A program made the position numbers and the translations under genes. Shown here piece by piece: positions 35,164-45,071 of a stretch of 64,000 nt of DNA; positions within the stretch are counted from its first letter, which is position 1, and every line of letters starts with the position of its first letter. The stretch comes from Xenorhabdus miraniensis (GTDB lineage Bacteria; Pseudomonadota; Gammaproteobacteria; Enterobacterales; Enterobacteriaceae): the NCBI RefSeq assembly GCF_002632615.1, contig NZ_NITZ01000016.1:1-64000 (forward strand). The letters run 5' to 3'. A model generated the notes under the pieces. It was not told where the DNA came from, did no database searches, and worked only from the letters and a program-made list of their open reading frames with translations.

Positions 35164-36405
35164 TTATGCTTTAAGCAAAGGCGAATTTCGATCTTTGAGT
35201 GCCAGTAAGTATTTGGCTTCGTTGTAACAGGTCCTGGTTTTCCAACAGCGGTAAATTATCCTGATCCATTTAAATGCCAGTGCCCGGATCGCGGATTGAT
35301 GAGATTTTCCTTTTTCACGTTGTCCCTGATAATACAGTTTGGCCCAGTATGATGATTTAACTGTCTTGGCAGCCCATTCAACAAACGTTTGCCTGACGAA
35401 CTTGGCACATCGCCATCGCCAGTGTACCCACGATTTCTGACTACTTCGTTCAGTTACCGGTGCGATGCCTGCGTAGTTTTGAATTTCTTCTGCATTGTTA
35501 AAGTGGTTACGGTTATCGCCCAATGCCGCAAGCATTCGTGGGCCCATGCAGGGCCCATACCGGGGAGTGATTTAAATAGGTCTGCATCTGGCATGGTATC
35601 GAACAACGCTTCGATTCGTTCGTTGTAGGTTCGGATAATATCACCCACCAGTTTGATTTGTGATGCCAGTGCTGTTGCCATTAGTGCATTCGCCTCGATG
35701 ACACTTGTATCTGTGGTGAGGGGAATAGGCATGGGCAATGCTCGTTACGCGCTGCTCTGTGTGCGCAACAGCGGGACCACTTTTGGCGTTCAGAAAACGA
35801 CGAACGGTGTCGCTTCTGGCCCGTTGTAGTTGTTGCAGGCTGGGCCAATGGATAATCAGTTCACAGAATAGTGCGCTGTCCCGATGTGAGAACCACTCCA
35901 GGGGTTGTGGGTAATACTGCTTCAGCATGTCGATTAGCCGATTCACAAAGCGACGTTTGTCTTCGACCAGCTGGCGACGCTGCTTAACTAACTGTTGGAG
36001 CAATCGGATATCCGCATTGTCGGGTTCAATGGCTTTTATCTTTTGGGGATAGCGTAGCATTAGCTCTAACACTAACTCAGCATCCTGCGGGTCATCCTTA
36101 GCGCCACTGGGCCAAAAGGTCTGCCGATAGCGGGCCAGAGACAAAGCGTGTACTGGAAAAACGGTGATAAATGGGTATTTCTGAAGAGCATACACCACTG
36201 GACCTTTTTTCAGTTCAAGGGCTATCGCTATCTTGCCTTTCACCTGTTTGTGTAACTCTTTGAGCCAGGTATCAAGTGCTTCTGGTGTATGTTCAATCAC
36301 ATGGAATACGTGTTCACCGTTTTTAAATTGAACACAGGCATCATGCTTTTTATCTGCCCAATCCAGACCAATATGAGCAGCAAACTGATTTATCGTCGTC
36401 ATCAC
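35164..36405 (-). pseudogene. IS110-family transposase with two frameshifts
   Basis: The N-terminal DEDD RuvC-like domain is present (AAHIGLDWADKKHDACV, SGAKDDPQDAELVLELMLRY), as is the C-terminal Tnp2 domain (LFKSLPGMGP, NYAGIAPVTERSS, AAKTVKSSYWAKLYY). The reading frame changes near 35740 and again near 35550, inside the GMGP motif. IS110 enzymes join DNA using a structured bridge RNA made from the element's noncoding end. This copy cannot make a full-length protein unless recoded. Confidence 0.85.
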
Positions 36406-36650
36406 TATCTCCTTTTCATCGGGGGATTGGTATGCACTCCACGCTCTTCGAAAGAAATATAGTCAGCAGTTTGTTGCATGCCCTGAGTATTCGTTAGCGA
36501 GCGTAGAGTGCTTATTGGTTACGAATATTGAGCGAGAATCACCTGATGACCGCCGCTTTTCTTTCGAGCCAGTAAGCGCTCCATGCTCATATGATTCATG
36601 GCGATATACTACCTTCTGTCGCTCATTAAAAGCCGATTGAAGTTATTCAA
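36406..36650 (-). other. Noncoding upstream end of IS110 (possible bridge-RNA region)
   Basis: About 245 bases upstream of the IS110 transposase start on its coding strand, the side where IS110-group elements encode their bridge RNA. It holds short complementary pieces such as GCACTCCACGCTC and GAGCGTAGAGTGC. The assignment rests on position and partial pairing only. Confidence 0.35.
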
Positions 36651-36754
36651 TCAACAGTTCAATGCTCAATTTTTCGCAAACCCTAATAAGTGCTTCTGAA
36701 CGAAGTTCTACCACAACAGCAAAATGGTCAGTGGCTAAGTGGTGTCGTTCTATC

Positions 36755-36961
36755 TCAGCGGCTTTCATTACCTAAATCCACTGCCGTTTTATTGACACCA
36801 CTTTTATCCATCGTCATCATGTCAGGTTGACCATGCTGGCGCATCGCTTTTTTGAGGAAACGTAAGGCCGTCGCTTTGTCTCGGTGAGCAGTCAACAGAA
36901 AATTAACTGTATTGCCGTCTGAATCGACAGTCCGATAGAGATATCTCTATTGCCCTTTGAT
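36755..36961 (-). pseudogene. IS6-family transposase remnant, central part
   Basis: On the minus strand the codons read IKGQ, a TAG stop, then RYLYRTVDSDGNTVNFLLTA and FLKKAMRQHGQPDMMTMD, the core of IS6/IS26-like transposases (the usual residue at the stop is Trp). It ends early after LGNESR and lacks the N-terminus and the C-terminal third. Confidence 0.75.
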
Positions 36962-37410
36962 TGTTATGTTGTTTTATCCATTCGGCACCGATTTCTGACC
37001 ACGGGCTTGTTCCGGCGGTAATGTGTTTTAATTGATTAGTTAAACATAATCGAAACAGGCAATTACACAAATTTATGGAAAGGGTTAAATATGTTAGTGT
37101 GGTATGAAGGGGTTTGCGGGGCAACGGATCCATAAGAACAGTTAATAGGTCAAATAAAGTAGCCAATATCATTAAAAACAGAGTGTTATAATCTTGATTA
37201 TGATTTCGCCGCAAGCTTGGCCAAAATGAGTATAGGTAATTTGGCTATCGTAGATGAGCCGACTAAAAATGACAATTCACGATGTAAGTTGGCTACTTGA
37301 TTTTTAGCTATTTAAATTGAACGCTTAAAGGTGTTTACTGTTCCATTGCTCCCGAAATCCCTATGAACTGTATATTTCGTCTCCCGCTATTAAATGAAAA
37401 GGATTCAGTT
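36962..37410. other. Spacer between IS6 remnant and secreted SAM-enzyme gene
   Basis: About 450 AT-rich bases with no credible gene. AAAGGA lies ahead of the next start codon. Confidence 0.4.
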
Positions 37411-38322
37411 ATGGATATTCGAACTACTCTCCGGGCTGCGAGTCTTTCTCTCGCTCTTGTAAGTACGGTTACTGTTGCCAATGAAGCCCTGGTGTTTCAG
37501 ACAGATTTCGGCCTAAAAGATGGGGCAGTATCGGCTATGAAAGGGATATCTTTCAAGGTGAATCCTAGCCAGCCTATTTATGATCTAACACATGAAATTC
37601 CACCTTATAATATTTGGGAAGCTTCATATCGCCTTTACCAGACACTACCATACTGGCCCAAAGGGACTGTCTTTGTAAGCGTGGTGGATCCGGGAGTGGG
37701 CACTGACAGGCGCTCAGTGGTTCTCAAGACACAGAGTGGTCATTACATAGTCTCACCGGATAACGGAACACTGACCTTGGTAGCTGAACACTTTGGTATT
37801 GAATCTGTACGTCAGATTGACGAGAAGTTCAACCGTGTACCTGGCTCTGAAAAATCATATACTTTTCATGGACGTGATGTATACGCATATACTGGGGCAC
37901 GACTTGCCTCAGGTATTATTAGCTATGAACAGGTAGGTCCGCTGTTACCAAATAAAGTAGTAAAGATCCCTTATCAGACTAGTGTAGCTGAAAGGGATGG
38001 AACTCTTAAGGGGACTATTCCAGTTCTAGATGTACGGTTTGGTAACGTCTGGAGTAATATCAATGACAGCCAGGTCAGTAAGGTGGGTATCCACAAAGGG
38101 GATAAGGTCTGCATTAAAATAAGTGAAGGGGATAAGATTCGGTATGAAGGCAAAGCCCCATATGTCAGCAGTTTTGGTGAAGTTCCTGAAGGTCAACCTT
38201 TGGTGTATCTCAACAGCCTGCTACAGGTATCGGTAGCACTCAATATGGATAACTTCGCTGCCAGACACCAAGTGCAGTCTGGTGATAACTGGCGCATCAG
38301 CCTAAAAAAGTGCTCAGATTAA
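37411..38322 (+). CDS. Secreted SAM hydroxide adenosyltransferase-like protein (DUF62)
   Basis: A 303-residue protein of the DUF62/SAM hydrolase-chlorinase-fluorinase family. It shows FQTDFGLKDGAVSAMKG near the N-terminus, VSVVDPGVGTDRRSVVL, the PDNGTLT motif and FHGRDVYAYTGARLASG, all in family order. These enzymes split S-adenosylmethionine with water (or halide) to adenosine and methionine. Unusually, it begins with a Sec-type signal peptide (about 1-22, MDIRTTLRAASLSLALVSTV), implying a periplasmic or secreted enzyme. It stands alone between IS remnants, so lateral acquisition is likely. Confidence 0.85.
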   Translation: MDIRTTLRAASLSLALVSTVTVANEALVFQTDFGLKDGAVSAMKGISFKVNPSQPIYDLTHEIPPYNIWEASYRLYQTLPYWPKGTVFVSVVDPGVGTDRRSVVLKTQSGHYIVSPDNGTLTLVAEHFGIESVRQIDEKFNRVPGSEKSYTFHGRDVYAYTGARLASGIISYEQVGPLLPNKVVKIPYQTSVAERDGTLKGTIPVLDVRFGNVWSNINDSQVSKVGIHKGDKVCIKISEGDKIRYEGKAPYVSSFGEVPEGQPLVYLNSLLQVSVALNMDNFAARHQVQSGDNWRISLKKCSD

Positions 38323-39210
38323 AGGGAACTGGCAACTACACAAAATGCTAAATAAGGTCTGGGTTTTCCACTATATTTACATGCACCTTTGATTACTTAA
38401 CCCATTACTGGTCTGGCGCAGCAGGTATTCCCGTGGCGAACGGTTAGTGCACTGTGCAGATGCTGCCCGCTCAAAGAATCTCGGGCAGTTTTGAGCGAAT
38501 AGCCGACTTAACTTAACGCATTGCTATGGTGCAAACTTACGTTGTGTTTCGGTTATGTACCATAAAGCCAATTAGTTGAGTCTTTCTTATTAACTCTTTT
38601 AATTAGTCATTAGATTTTCTAGGTGACCCCATCCAGTTTAACTTTTTTAACAGGAGTAGTGTCTAACACATTTTGGGGCAGAAACATCCCGGCGATTATC
38701 ATACCCCTATATGTACTTGGACAAAAATGAGTTAAAGGCGTTGTTTTAACTCAAATAGTTTGGATTAAAAAAGATGGAAAGTTTGAATTAATAAAAACAA
38801 GACTCTCTCTGTCAGCATGATTTTTGTCTTGCAAGTAGGATGCGTTCATATAGTCAACTATATTAACAATTACCGATTCTCCACCAGTGAACATCAATAA
38901 ATGGATTTCGAGATACAAGAGTAAGGCTTGAATAATATTTGATAGGATGGGTGACATAAAATGACAGGTAGGAAATTAATAAAATTTGTATGGCCATTGA
39001 TAAAAATGAATGTATAGAAAATTATACAACTACAATTAATTAAAAAAATAACTTAGTTAGGGTAACTTGATTAGGTTCATTAGGATTTTAATAATATGTT
39101 TTACATGGGGGTAATAATTCATAATTACCATCTATTAATAACATTGTATTTTCTGTAAAAACTAAAAATAAATATGTGGGAATGTCACCATTTTATTTGG
39201 AATAATATAT
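38323..39210. other. Intergenic region with direct-repeat copy 2
   Basis: About 890 bases with no supportable gene. It contains the second copy of the 32-base direct repeat (38822-38853). The final 200 bases are very AT-rich and should hold the tailspike promoter. Confidence 0.5.
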
Positions 39211-41340
39211 ATGCCAAAATTAACAAATATTACTTTAGCTCTATCTAAATTACACACTATAGATCACTCATTCAATGTGTATCCTAATGGCAGTGTTTAC
39301 ATAGGAAAAATAGATACCGATCCGGCTATACCAGATAGCCAGATTCAGGTTTACTTGGAAAATGAGGACGGTAGCACAATTCCAGTAACACAGCCGATAC
39401 TTATTAATCAGGATGGCTTCCCTGTATATAACGATCAGGTTTCTAAATTTGTCACCGTAGAAGGCTATAGCATGGCTGTTTATGACTCATATGGAGTTCA
39501 GCAACACTACTACCCTAATGTACTTAAGTGTGAGGCTGATCAGTTTAGTGAAAAATTGAAAAATAACGGTGGAGGTAAATTAGTTGGACCATCGTTCGGT
39601 GGCTTAGTTTGCAGTGATTACAGTTTAGGAATTTTTAAACGAGCAGGTAATCTTAGGAAAGGTTCGGTAGTAAAATCCAAATTTGACGCACTGTTACTGG
39701 ATGGTAAGTATTATGCTTATCGTCTGGATGTGGAACACATTGTTACTGAGCAGGAAAATATTCAGACTAATTGGGTATGCGTTGGTCTGCTAAACGGGTA
39801 TCCGGTGAATGATATTCGTAATTTTGGGGCAAAAACAGATTTAGTTGAGAAAGGGGTTAACGCTACAGATTGCAGTGAAGCATGGGAATTATGCTATCTT
39901 TTTTGCAAGTACTACGGTTACGCAATGGTATTGCCAGATGCTCCTATCTATGTAACTAAGTCGTGTAAAGTTGGTAATTTAAATATCACATCAGAATCAG
40001 GAAAGGCAGGATTTGCCGATCCATATTACGGACGCAGAGAGGATAAAACAAACTTCATTGATGGAAGTAAATCAGCTAATTGGACATATTTTTATAATTA
40101 TGACGAAGGCTTAAATAGAACATGGTTTGATATGTCTTCAATTGCTACAGGATGTTTAGTTTGTTCAGATAAAGACATTTCTATCCTTGTAAAGAAATAC
40201 GATGAAGAGTTTAAGCTCAGTGGTATCGGTGTTCTTGGAAATCATCGGGCAAAGAATCAAATAGGCATTGATTCAGGTATTCCTGAAGGATACGAAGGAG
40301 TTAGATCTGAGCTTAGTAACATTTCTGTAGTTGGATGCGGAAGTCATGGCATATTATTTAGGGCTGGTTTTGAAATATCGTCACCTAGCGGTCTCAATCT
40401 TTATGCAAATAATGGGTATGGTTTATACGTTGACGCTCATGATGAAATAGATTCTCCATCAGAATATCTAACATTCAATAGGGTAAAAGCTGACAATAAT
40501 AGGCTAGGAGGATTGGGCTTCAAACATGTTAGGGTAATGGTGGTGTTTGATGATGTGATAGGGAACAATTCAGGTCAGTACGATTGCCCATTTGTGAAAG
40601 ATCCAGAATTAGGGTACTGGAGAAATATAACACCATCTATTTATGATAATAGAGCAGCGCTCATCAAAATAGAGAATGGTGCGTTGAACCAAGTTGGTGA
40701 TTACGGCTCTATACACAACCTCATTTTTAGAAACATAAAAGGTGAACAGGTTGTTAACTTAATATCCGTTAATAATAAAGTAGATAATATTGGAACAATA
40801 ACAAAGTTAACTTTAGATAACATTCACGCCGTAGAATCAAGTAAACTTAATAGTAATTTAAAAGGTTGTGTGTCTTTAATAGATTGTTTGTATCTTGATG
40901 ATGTACAAGTAAATAATATATATACAACAAACAATATAGTTAAGTTAGAGATTGATAATGTAAGGTATATTAAAAATGAGACGGGTTCTACAAATATAAA
41001 TATTGAAACAGTAAAACAGAAAGCTCTCTTTAAAAAGCCAGGTACAGTCATCGCCAGTGGTTCAACAATAAATAAGCAATTAGTTAATTTTACAGTTCAA
41101 GGTATCAATAACACACTTGAAAATAGTATAAGACCTATAAATACTTACAGAATCACAGTAATTAGCTTTGATCAAATAGCTTATGTTGATATTTTTCTAT
41201 GTATAATCAACGGTTCATATAAATCTAGAGTGGTTAGTGATAATGTGGGAGATTTAATCACCGCCACAGCAACAGATAGTAACGGTAACATATCTGCAAC
41301 TATAGAATCACAGTGCTCTTATTATCTAACCTGGTTATAA
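39211..41340 (+). CDS. Phage P22-like tailspike protein
   Basis: A 709-residue protein. Residues about 15-110 match the P22 tailspike head-binding domain (GSVYIGKIDTDPAIPDSQIQ, PILINQDGFPVYNDQ, FVTVEGYSMAVYDSYG). The rest has the short repetitive Asn/Val/Ile-rich strands of a right-handed beta-helix (ELSNISVVGCGSHGILFRAG) and a C-terminal beta-rich trimerisation-like part. Tailspikes bind and often cleave surface polysaccharide. No other phage structural gene is close, so this is a stranded receptor-binding gene. Codon use is AT-rich and unlike the ICE genes. Confidence 0.85.
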   Translation: MPKLTNITLALSKLHTIDHSFNVYPNGSVYIGKIDTDPAIPDSQIQVYLENEDGSTIPVTQPILINQDGFPVYNDQVSKFVTVEGYSMAVYDSYGVQQHYYPNVLKCEADQFSEKLKNNGGGKLVGPSFGGLVCSDYSLGIFKRAGNLRKGSVVKSKFDALLLDGKYYAYRLDVEHIVTEQENIQTNWVCVGLLNGYPVNDIRNFGAKTDLVEKGVNATDCSEAWELCYLFCKYYGYAMVLPDAPIYVTKSCKVGNLNITSESGKAGFADPYYGRREDKTNFIDGSKSANWTYFYNYDEGLNRTWFDMSSIATGCLVCSDKDISILVKKYDEEFKLSGIGVLGNHRAKNQIGIDSGIPEGYEGVRSELSNISVVGCGSHGILFRAGFEISSPSGLNLYANNGYGLYVDAHDEIDSPSEYLTFNRVKADNNRLGGLGFKHVRVMVVFDDVIGNNSGQYDCPFVKDPELGYWRNITPSIYDNRAALIKIENGALNQVGDYGSIHNLIFRNIKGEQVVNLISVNNKVDNIGTITKLTLDNIHAVESSKLNSNLKGCVSLIDCLYLDDVQVNNIYTTNNIVKLEIDNVRYIKNETGSTNINIETVKQKALFKKPGTVIASGSTINKQLVNFTVQGINNTLENSIRPINTYRITVISFDQIAYVDIFLCIINGSYKSRVVSDNVGDLITATATDSNGNISATIESQCSYYLTWL

Positions 41341-41427
41341 GTTCATAGTTAGTATTGGATAAAAGCGAGCTTAAAAATCAGTCAACGATTTTGATATTGC
41401 CACGGAGTGGAAGGTATAGGGCCACAG

Positions 41428-41727
41428 TTATTTGTAGTTATCCATGACCCTATACAGGTAAAAACATTTCCCTGAAACTTTGACATGGGTTCCGTCAAGA
41501 TACTACGAACACAGATCCGTCGAATGGTGCCGGTACCAGCGTAAACGTTTCTCTATTTTTACTGCGTAGAGTTGAACCCAGTGGTAAATCGTGGTGTGGT
41601 CAACACTTACGCCGCGTTTGGCGAGCATTTCTTGCAATTAGCGATAGCTTATTCCGTAATTACAATACCAGAGAGCAGCCGACAAAATAATCTCACCCTA
41701 AAAATGACGACCATGGAAAGGATTCAT
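41428..41727 (-). pseudogene. IS6-family transposase remnant, N-terminal part
   Basis: On the minus strand, from the ATG at 41725-41727, the codons read MNPFHGRHFQGEIILSAALW, YGISYRQLQEMLAKRGVSVD and TTIYHWVQLYAVKIEKRLRW, the N-terminus of IS6/IS26-like transposases. A TAG stop interrupts it after STDLCS, and the frame ends at TAA 41428-41430 shortly after YLYR. The central part of an IS6 transposase lies 4.5 kb away at 36755-36961, also on the minus strand. Confidence 0.8.
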
Positions 41728-41808
41728 ACGCTGCTCCTTCGGGAAAAATGAGAGTCTTAGCTACTACTATCGGCTACTTGCAACTGTGTTGCCCCGACCC
41801 CCGTCCTT

Positions 41809-43830
41809 CTAAATCACAATATTTGCGGTTAGATTACGGGGCACGCCGTTCTGATCCGCTACGATACCTGTTAATACATTGGTAATCTCCACCGCGTTGG
41901 CCATATTCTGTACCAGATATTCATAGCCCGACAGGTCACCAAAATTATCGTAATAAGGCCTTATATCCAGTTGTGCTATGCCCGAATGAACGTTAATAAT
42001 ATTCGGATATTTTTTCTGTCCCGGCGTAACCACCAAGTTGATGTAAGAGCAGGCCGTGAATTTGGGCTGCGCTCCTTCTCCCACACTATCTTTGCCCACA
42101 ATACCCCACCAGTCTTCGTCTACGTTGTCCGGCTGGAGTTTGGCCGCCTTGGGAGCATAACTGCCCTGAAATTTACAGCCGTAAAAATTTACTTTGCCCG
42201 AACTGTTACCGTATACCATGTAAGTACTCCAGCGTGCCCATGCTTTCGGATCAAAATCCGCTGGAGCATTCGGCGTTCCAGGATCATTAACTCCCTCACA
42301 AATAAATTCCAGTCCGGTACACTCCAATACTCCCCCATTTTGTGGGGAGGCTGCCATGTTGGAAAAAACCTGAATATTTTCAGTATAGCCCACCTGCACA
42401 TAAATCTTCGGCCGAACAATCGCATCTCGCGTCCACCAAACGTAGGAGCGCCGCTCTGGGGTTATTTGAGGAACCTTATTGCCATCAATGTAGGGATCAC
42501 CATACGCTAGAATCTTCCGCGTTGCTCCGTTCGACACGGCAAAACTGGGCCAGAGATATTCACCGCCACAGCGCAAATAAATACTGTTACTCTGATCTTC
42601 CCGCACCTTGTAAATGGCGGTGGCTAGTGTTTTTAACGGCTTCTCCTGCGAGCCCGGGTTCTTATCATCGCCGCCTACGGAATCGACGTACAGTTTGGAC
42701 ACATTTGCCGACGATTGCTGGCCGTAATACACCCCGTTTGAGCGCAGGGAAAGCAGATTGCCATCATCTGGTGACAGGGCAACACTAAGTGGGCTGGCTA
42801 CCGTACCATTGCCGCTTAGTGTGCCATTGGTACTGACTGCAATTTTATTGTTCAGGCTGTTGATCAACGTATTCATCACATTGGCATTCGCTACCAGCGC
42901 ATTCATGATTTTCTGCAGGTCGAGATCCAGACATGAACCATTCTGGCCGTTACCGGTGATAAAGCCACTATCACCCACGCAGATGCTGATTTTATTGGCG
43001 AGTGCTTGCTGGATATCGGACATCGGCAGTGTCATCGCATCACACTGGTTATCAATCTTGATGTGTAGCCCACTGCTGTCCATCGTGATACTGTCAATGA
43101 TTTTCCAGCACACCCGGCTAAAATCCATATTGAGCGGTACATCATCACCGTTCCCGGTAAAAGGGCTGTCGCGGTCGATCTTCACCTTACGCAGTGCGTT
43201 GGCGTCGATTGTCACCGTCGTGCCGTCTCCGCGAACCAAATCAATGTCTCCGGCACTGTTGATGCTGCCGCTCATCAACTGGGCGTCCGTCAGGAGGGTT
43301 TTCAGGGCCACATTGACCTGACTGCCATCACCGAGCGTCATTACCAGTGTATTGTCTTTGGTGATCTCCGCATTGGTCAGAATCTTTTTCGCTATCGTGT
43401 CCGTCACTGCCGCGGTCAGATCTACCGTATGCACAGTGCCGTCTTTCATCGTCAATGATACGCTGAGGGAGCTGCTAGTCAGACTCTGTGGTGCAATAGA
43501 GGCCAGATTAATATCATGTGTCACGCCCGCCTGATCCACCAGCCGGATATGCGTACCATCAAAGGATAGAGAGTCAATGCCCGGTATGGCTATCAGTCCT
43601 GATTGAACGGCTTCTTCAACTAACGTACTTAAGTCTTCACAACGCACGATGCGCGTTGCCGGCACCAACACATTGCCCTGACAGTTGAGCAGACCTGCCT
43701 GCAGTTCATTACAGATAATCTTCTGGTTAATCACCGACTGGATATAATCGCTGATCCACCCCGGGTTCATGCCCGGAGCACAGCAGTTAAACGTACCTGA
43801 GTTCATACCCGGTGGACAATAGTTATACAT
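41809..43830 (-). CDS. Tail-fibre-like protein with beta-helix domain
   Basis: A 673-residue protein. It starts with an unusual Cys/Pro/Gly repeat (NYCPPGMNSG, NCCAPGMNPG), then about 330 residues of repetitive beta-strand and turn units (DGTHIRLVDQAGVTHDINLA, LGDGSQVNVALKTLL). A right-handed beta-helix (about 380-640) follows: YVDSVGGDDKNPGSQEKPLK then TLATAI is the Gsd-G-t-PfkT signature of pectate-lyase-3-like tail proteins. AGGAGATACT precedes the start. It is most likely a phage or tailocin fibre or spike acquired without the rest of the phage; a cell-surface adhesin is the alternative. Confidence 0.65.
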   Translation of the reverse strand: MYNYCPPGMNSGTFNCCAPGMNPGWISDYIQSVINQKIICNELQAGLLNCQGNVLVPATRIVRCEDLSTLVEEAVQSGLIAIPGIDSLSFDGTHIRLVDQAGVTHDINLASIAPQSLTSSSLSVSLTMKDGTVHTVDLTAAVTDTIAKKILTNAEITKDNTLVMTLGDGSQVNVALKTLLTDAQLMSGSINSAGDIDLVRGDGTTVTIDANALRKVKIDRDSPFTGNGDDVPLNMDFSRVCWKIIDSITMDSSGLHIKIDNQCDAMTLPMSDIQQALANKISICVGDSGFITGNGQNGSCLDLDLQKIMNALVANANVMNTLINSLNNKIAVSTNGTLSGNGTVASPLSVALSPDDGNLLSLRSNGVYYGQQSSANVSKLYVDSVGGDDKNPGSQEKPLKTLATAIYKVREDQSNSIYLRCGGEYLWPSFAVSNGATRKILAYGDPYIDGNKVPQITPERRSYVWWTRDAIVRPKIYVQVGYTENIQVFSNMAASPQNGGVLECTGLEFICEGVNDPGTPNAPADFDPKAWARWSTYMVYGNSSGKVNFYGCKFQGSYAPKAAKLQPDNVDEDWWGIVGKDSVGEGAQPKFTACSYINLVVTPGQKKYPNIINVHSGIAQLDIRPYYDNFGDLSGYEYLVQNMANAVEITNVLTGIVADQNGVPRNLTANIVI

Positions 43831-44855
43831 AGTATCTCCTACGTTTTTTCATAATCGTAAACAATGTCAATTTGATGTATTTCTCTATTAGGCAGAAAAA
43901 AATATAAAAACACTATTTTATTCCAATTAAAAAATTGGAATTTAATTTCTATATTTTAATTAAAATGTTTTTTCTGTTATTTAATTTATCTCTGATAATA
44001 CATCAGCCAGATTCACTGAGTTCATACCGTACAAAAAATAAGGTCATGCTCAAGCTATAAATATCTTATTTTCAATAAGATGGTTGGATTTTATAGCCAT
44101 TATATTATCTCCTGAAAGAGCTATAATTATTTTATACTGAAAATCATACTGGATTGATAATATTTCAAGTTATTTTATTTACGTTGTAAAAATAACAAAA
44201 ATAGATAATTAAGACTTTTAGCACACTACTTCGGGGTGAAGTTAATGCTAATTTTTAAGAAAATTGTTGATTGAAATTTGCAGGGGAAGGTTATCTTTAA
44301 ATTAAAACTATATCAATATACATACAATAATAAATGATTATATTTTAAAAGTGATTGAATAAGCGTTATGTTTAATCTTCAATCACCATTTAAGTGAGTA
44401 AAATAAAAATGATATAATGATTATATAACTTTTCATAATTATTAGGGATTTTCTATTATTTTTTATTTTCCTGCTGAGGCGACGTTTAAGAAAATTCTAA
44501 TTTTTTAATAAGTATCCACATATATTGGTAACAATAATTACATGTCATCGTTTCATGTAATGACTGTCATAACTATTCTGTGTAGGTCATAATTTATGTA
44601 TTGTAAAAATAGATTATCGATATAATTCAGCCATCGACACCAACACACAATGGGGCATAAGTGAGTCAGAACAAACAACCATAACGGGTCACCCCGTGAA
44701 GTGAAAATTGACAGTGATCGACTGCCTCCCGACTAACCCAAAAGCCCATCGTATTCCTGACATTATTTTTGTCCCGGGAAATGAATTACCCATTGACCTT
44801 GTGATTTCCGTTTATTAGCGTAGTCAGGCTGATTGATGATCCGGTCGCTTGTGAG
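43831..44855. other. AT-rich intergenic region
   Basis: About 1 kb, extremely AT-rich, with no frame I can support. It separates the tail-fibre gene from the ICE leading-region block and ends at repeat copy B. Confidence 0.5.
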
Positions 44856-44951
44856 GATCACCTTCGGGCAGCGACAACAACACTCCTGTAGACTGCAAGG
44901 GAGCACACAACTGTGTGGTACATCTGCGCACCTTTGGAAGCAGATATCGTC
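44856..44951 (+). repeat. ~95-base dispersed structured repeat, copy B
   Basis: Same element as at 25277 and 53722, with ACTCCTGTAGACTGCAAGGG, TGGTACATCTGC and TTTGGAAGCAGATATCGTC. This copy is not next to an integrase; it lies about 60 bases ahead of the first leading-region leader hairpin. Confidence 0.85.
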
Positions 44952-45014
44952 AGTCTGATGACGATGAAGGTCTCTTAATCTCATCCATCATGGCCAACAG
45001 GCCAGTCACCCAAC

Positions 45015-45071
45015 GGGGAACACGTTTCCCATTGGGTCAGGTGTTTTCCGTTGTTTTATCAGGAGAATACC
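45015..45071 (+). promoter_or_regulatory. RBS-sequestering leader hairpin 1 (upstream of ArdB-like A)
   Basis: GGTGTTTTCC (45040-45049) can pair over ten bases, with two G-U wobbles, with GGAGAATACC (45062-45071), which contains the Shine-Dalgarno and abuts the ATG. An upstream GGGGAACAC (45015-45023) can pair with the same GTGTTTTCC instead, giving two alternative folds. Confidence 0.65.

Noticed and set aside
41971..43321. Plus-strand frames of up to 187 codons opposite the tail-fibre-like gene
   Set aside because: No domains or ribosome sites; antisense shadows of the 673-residue minus-strand gene.
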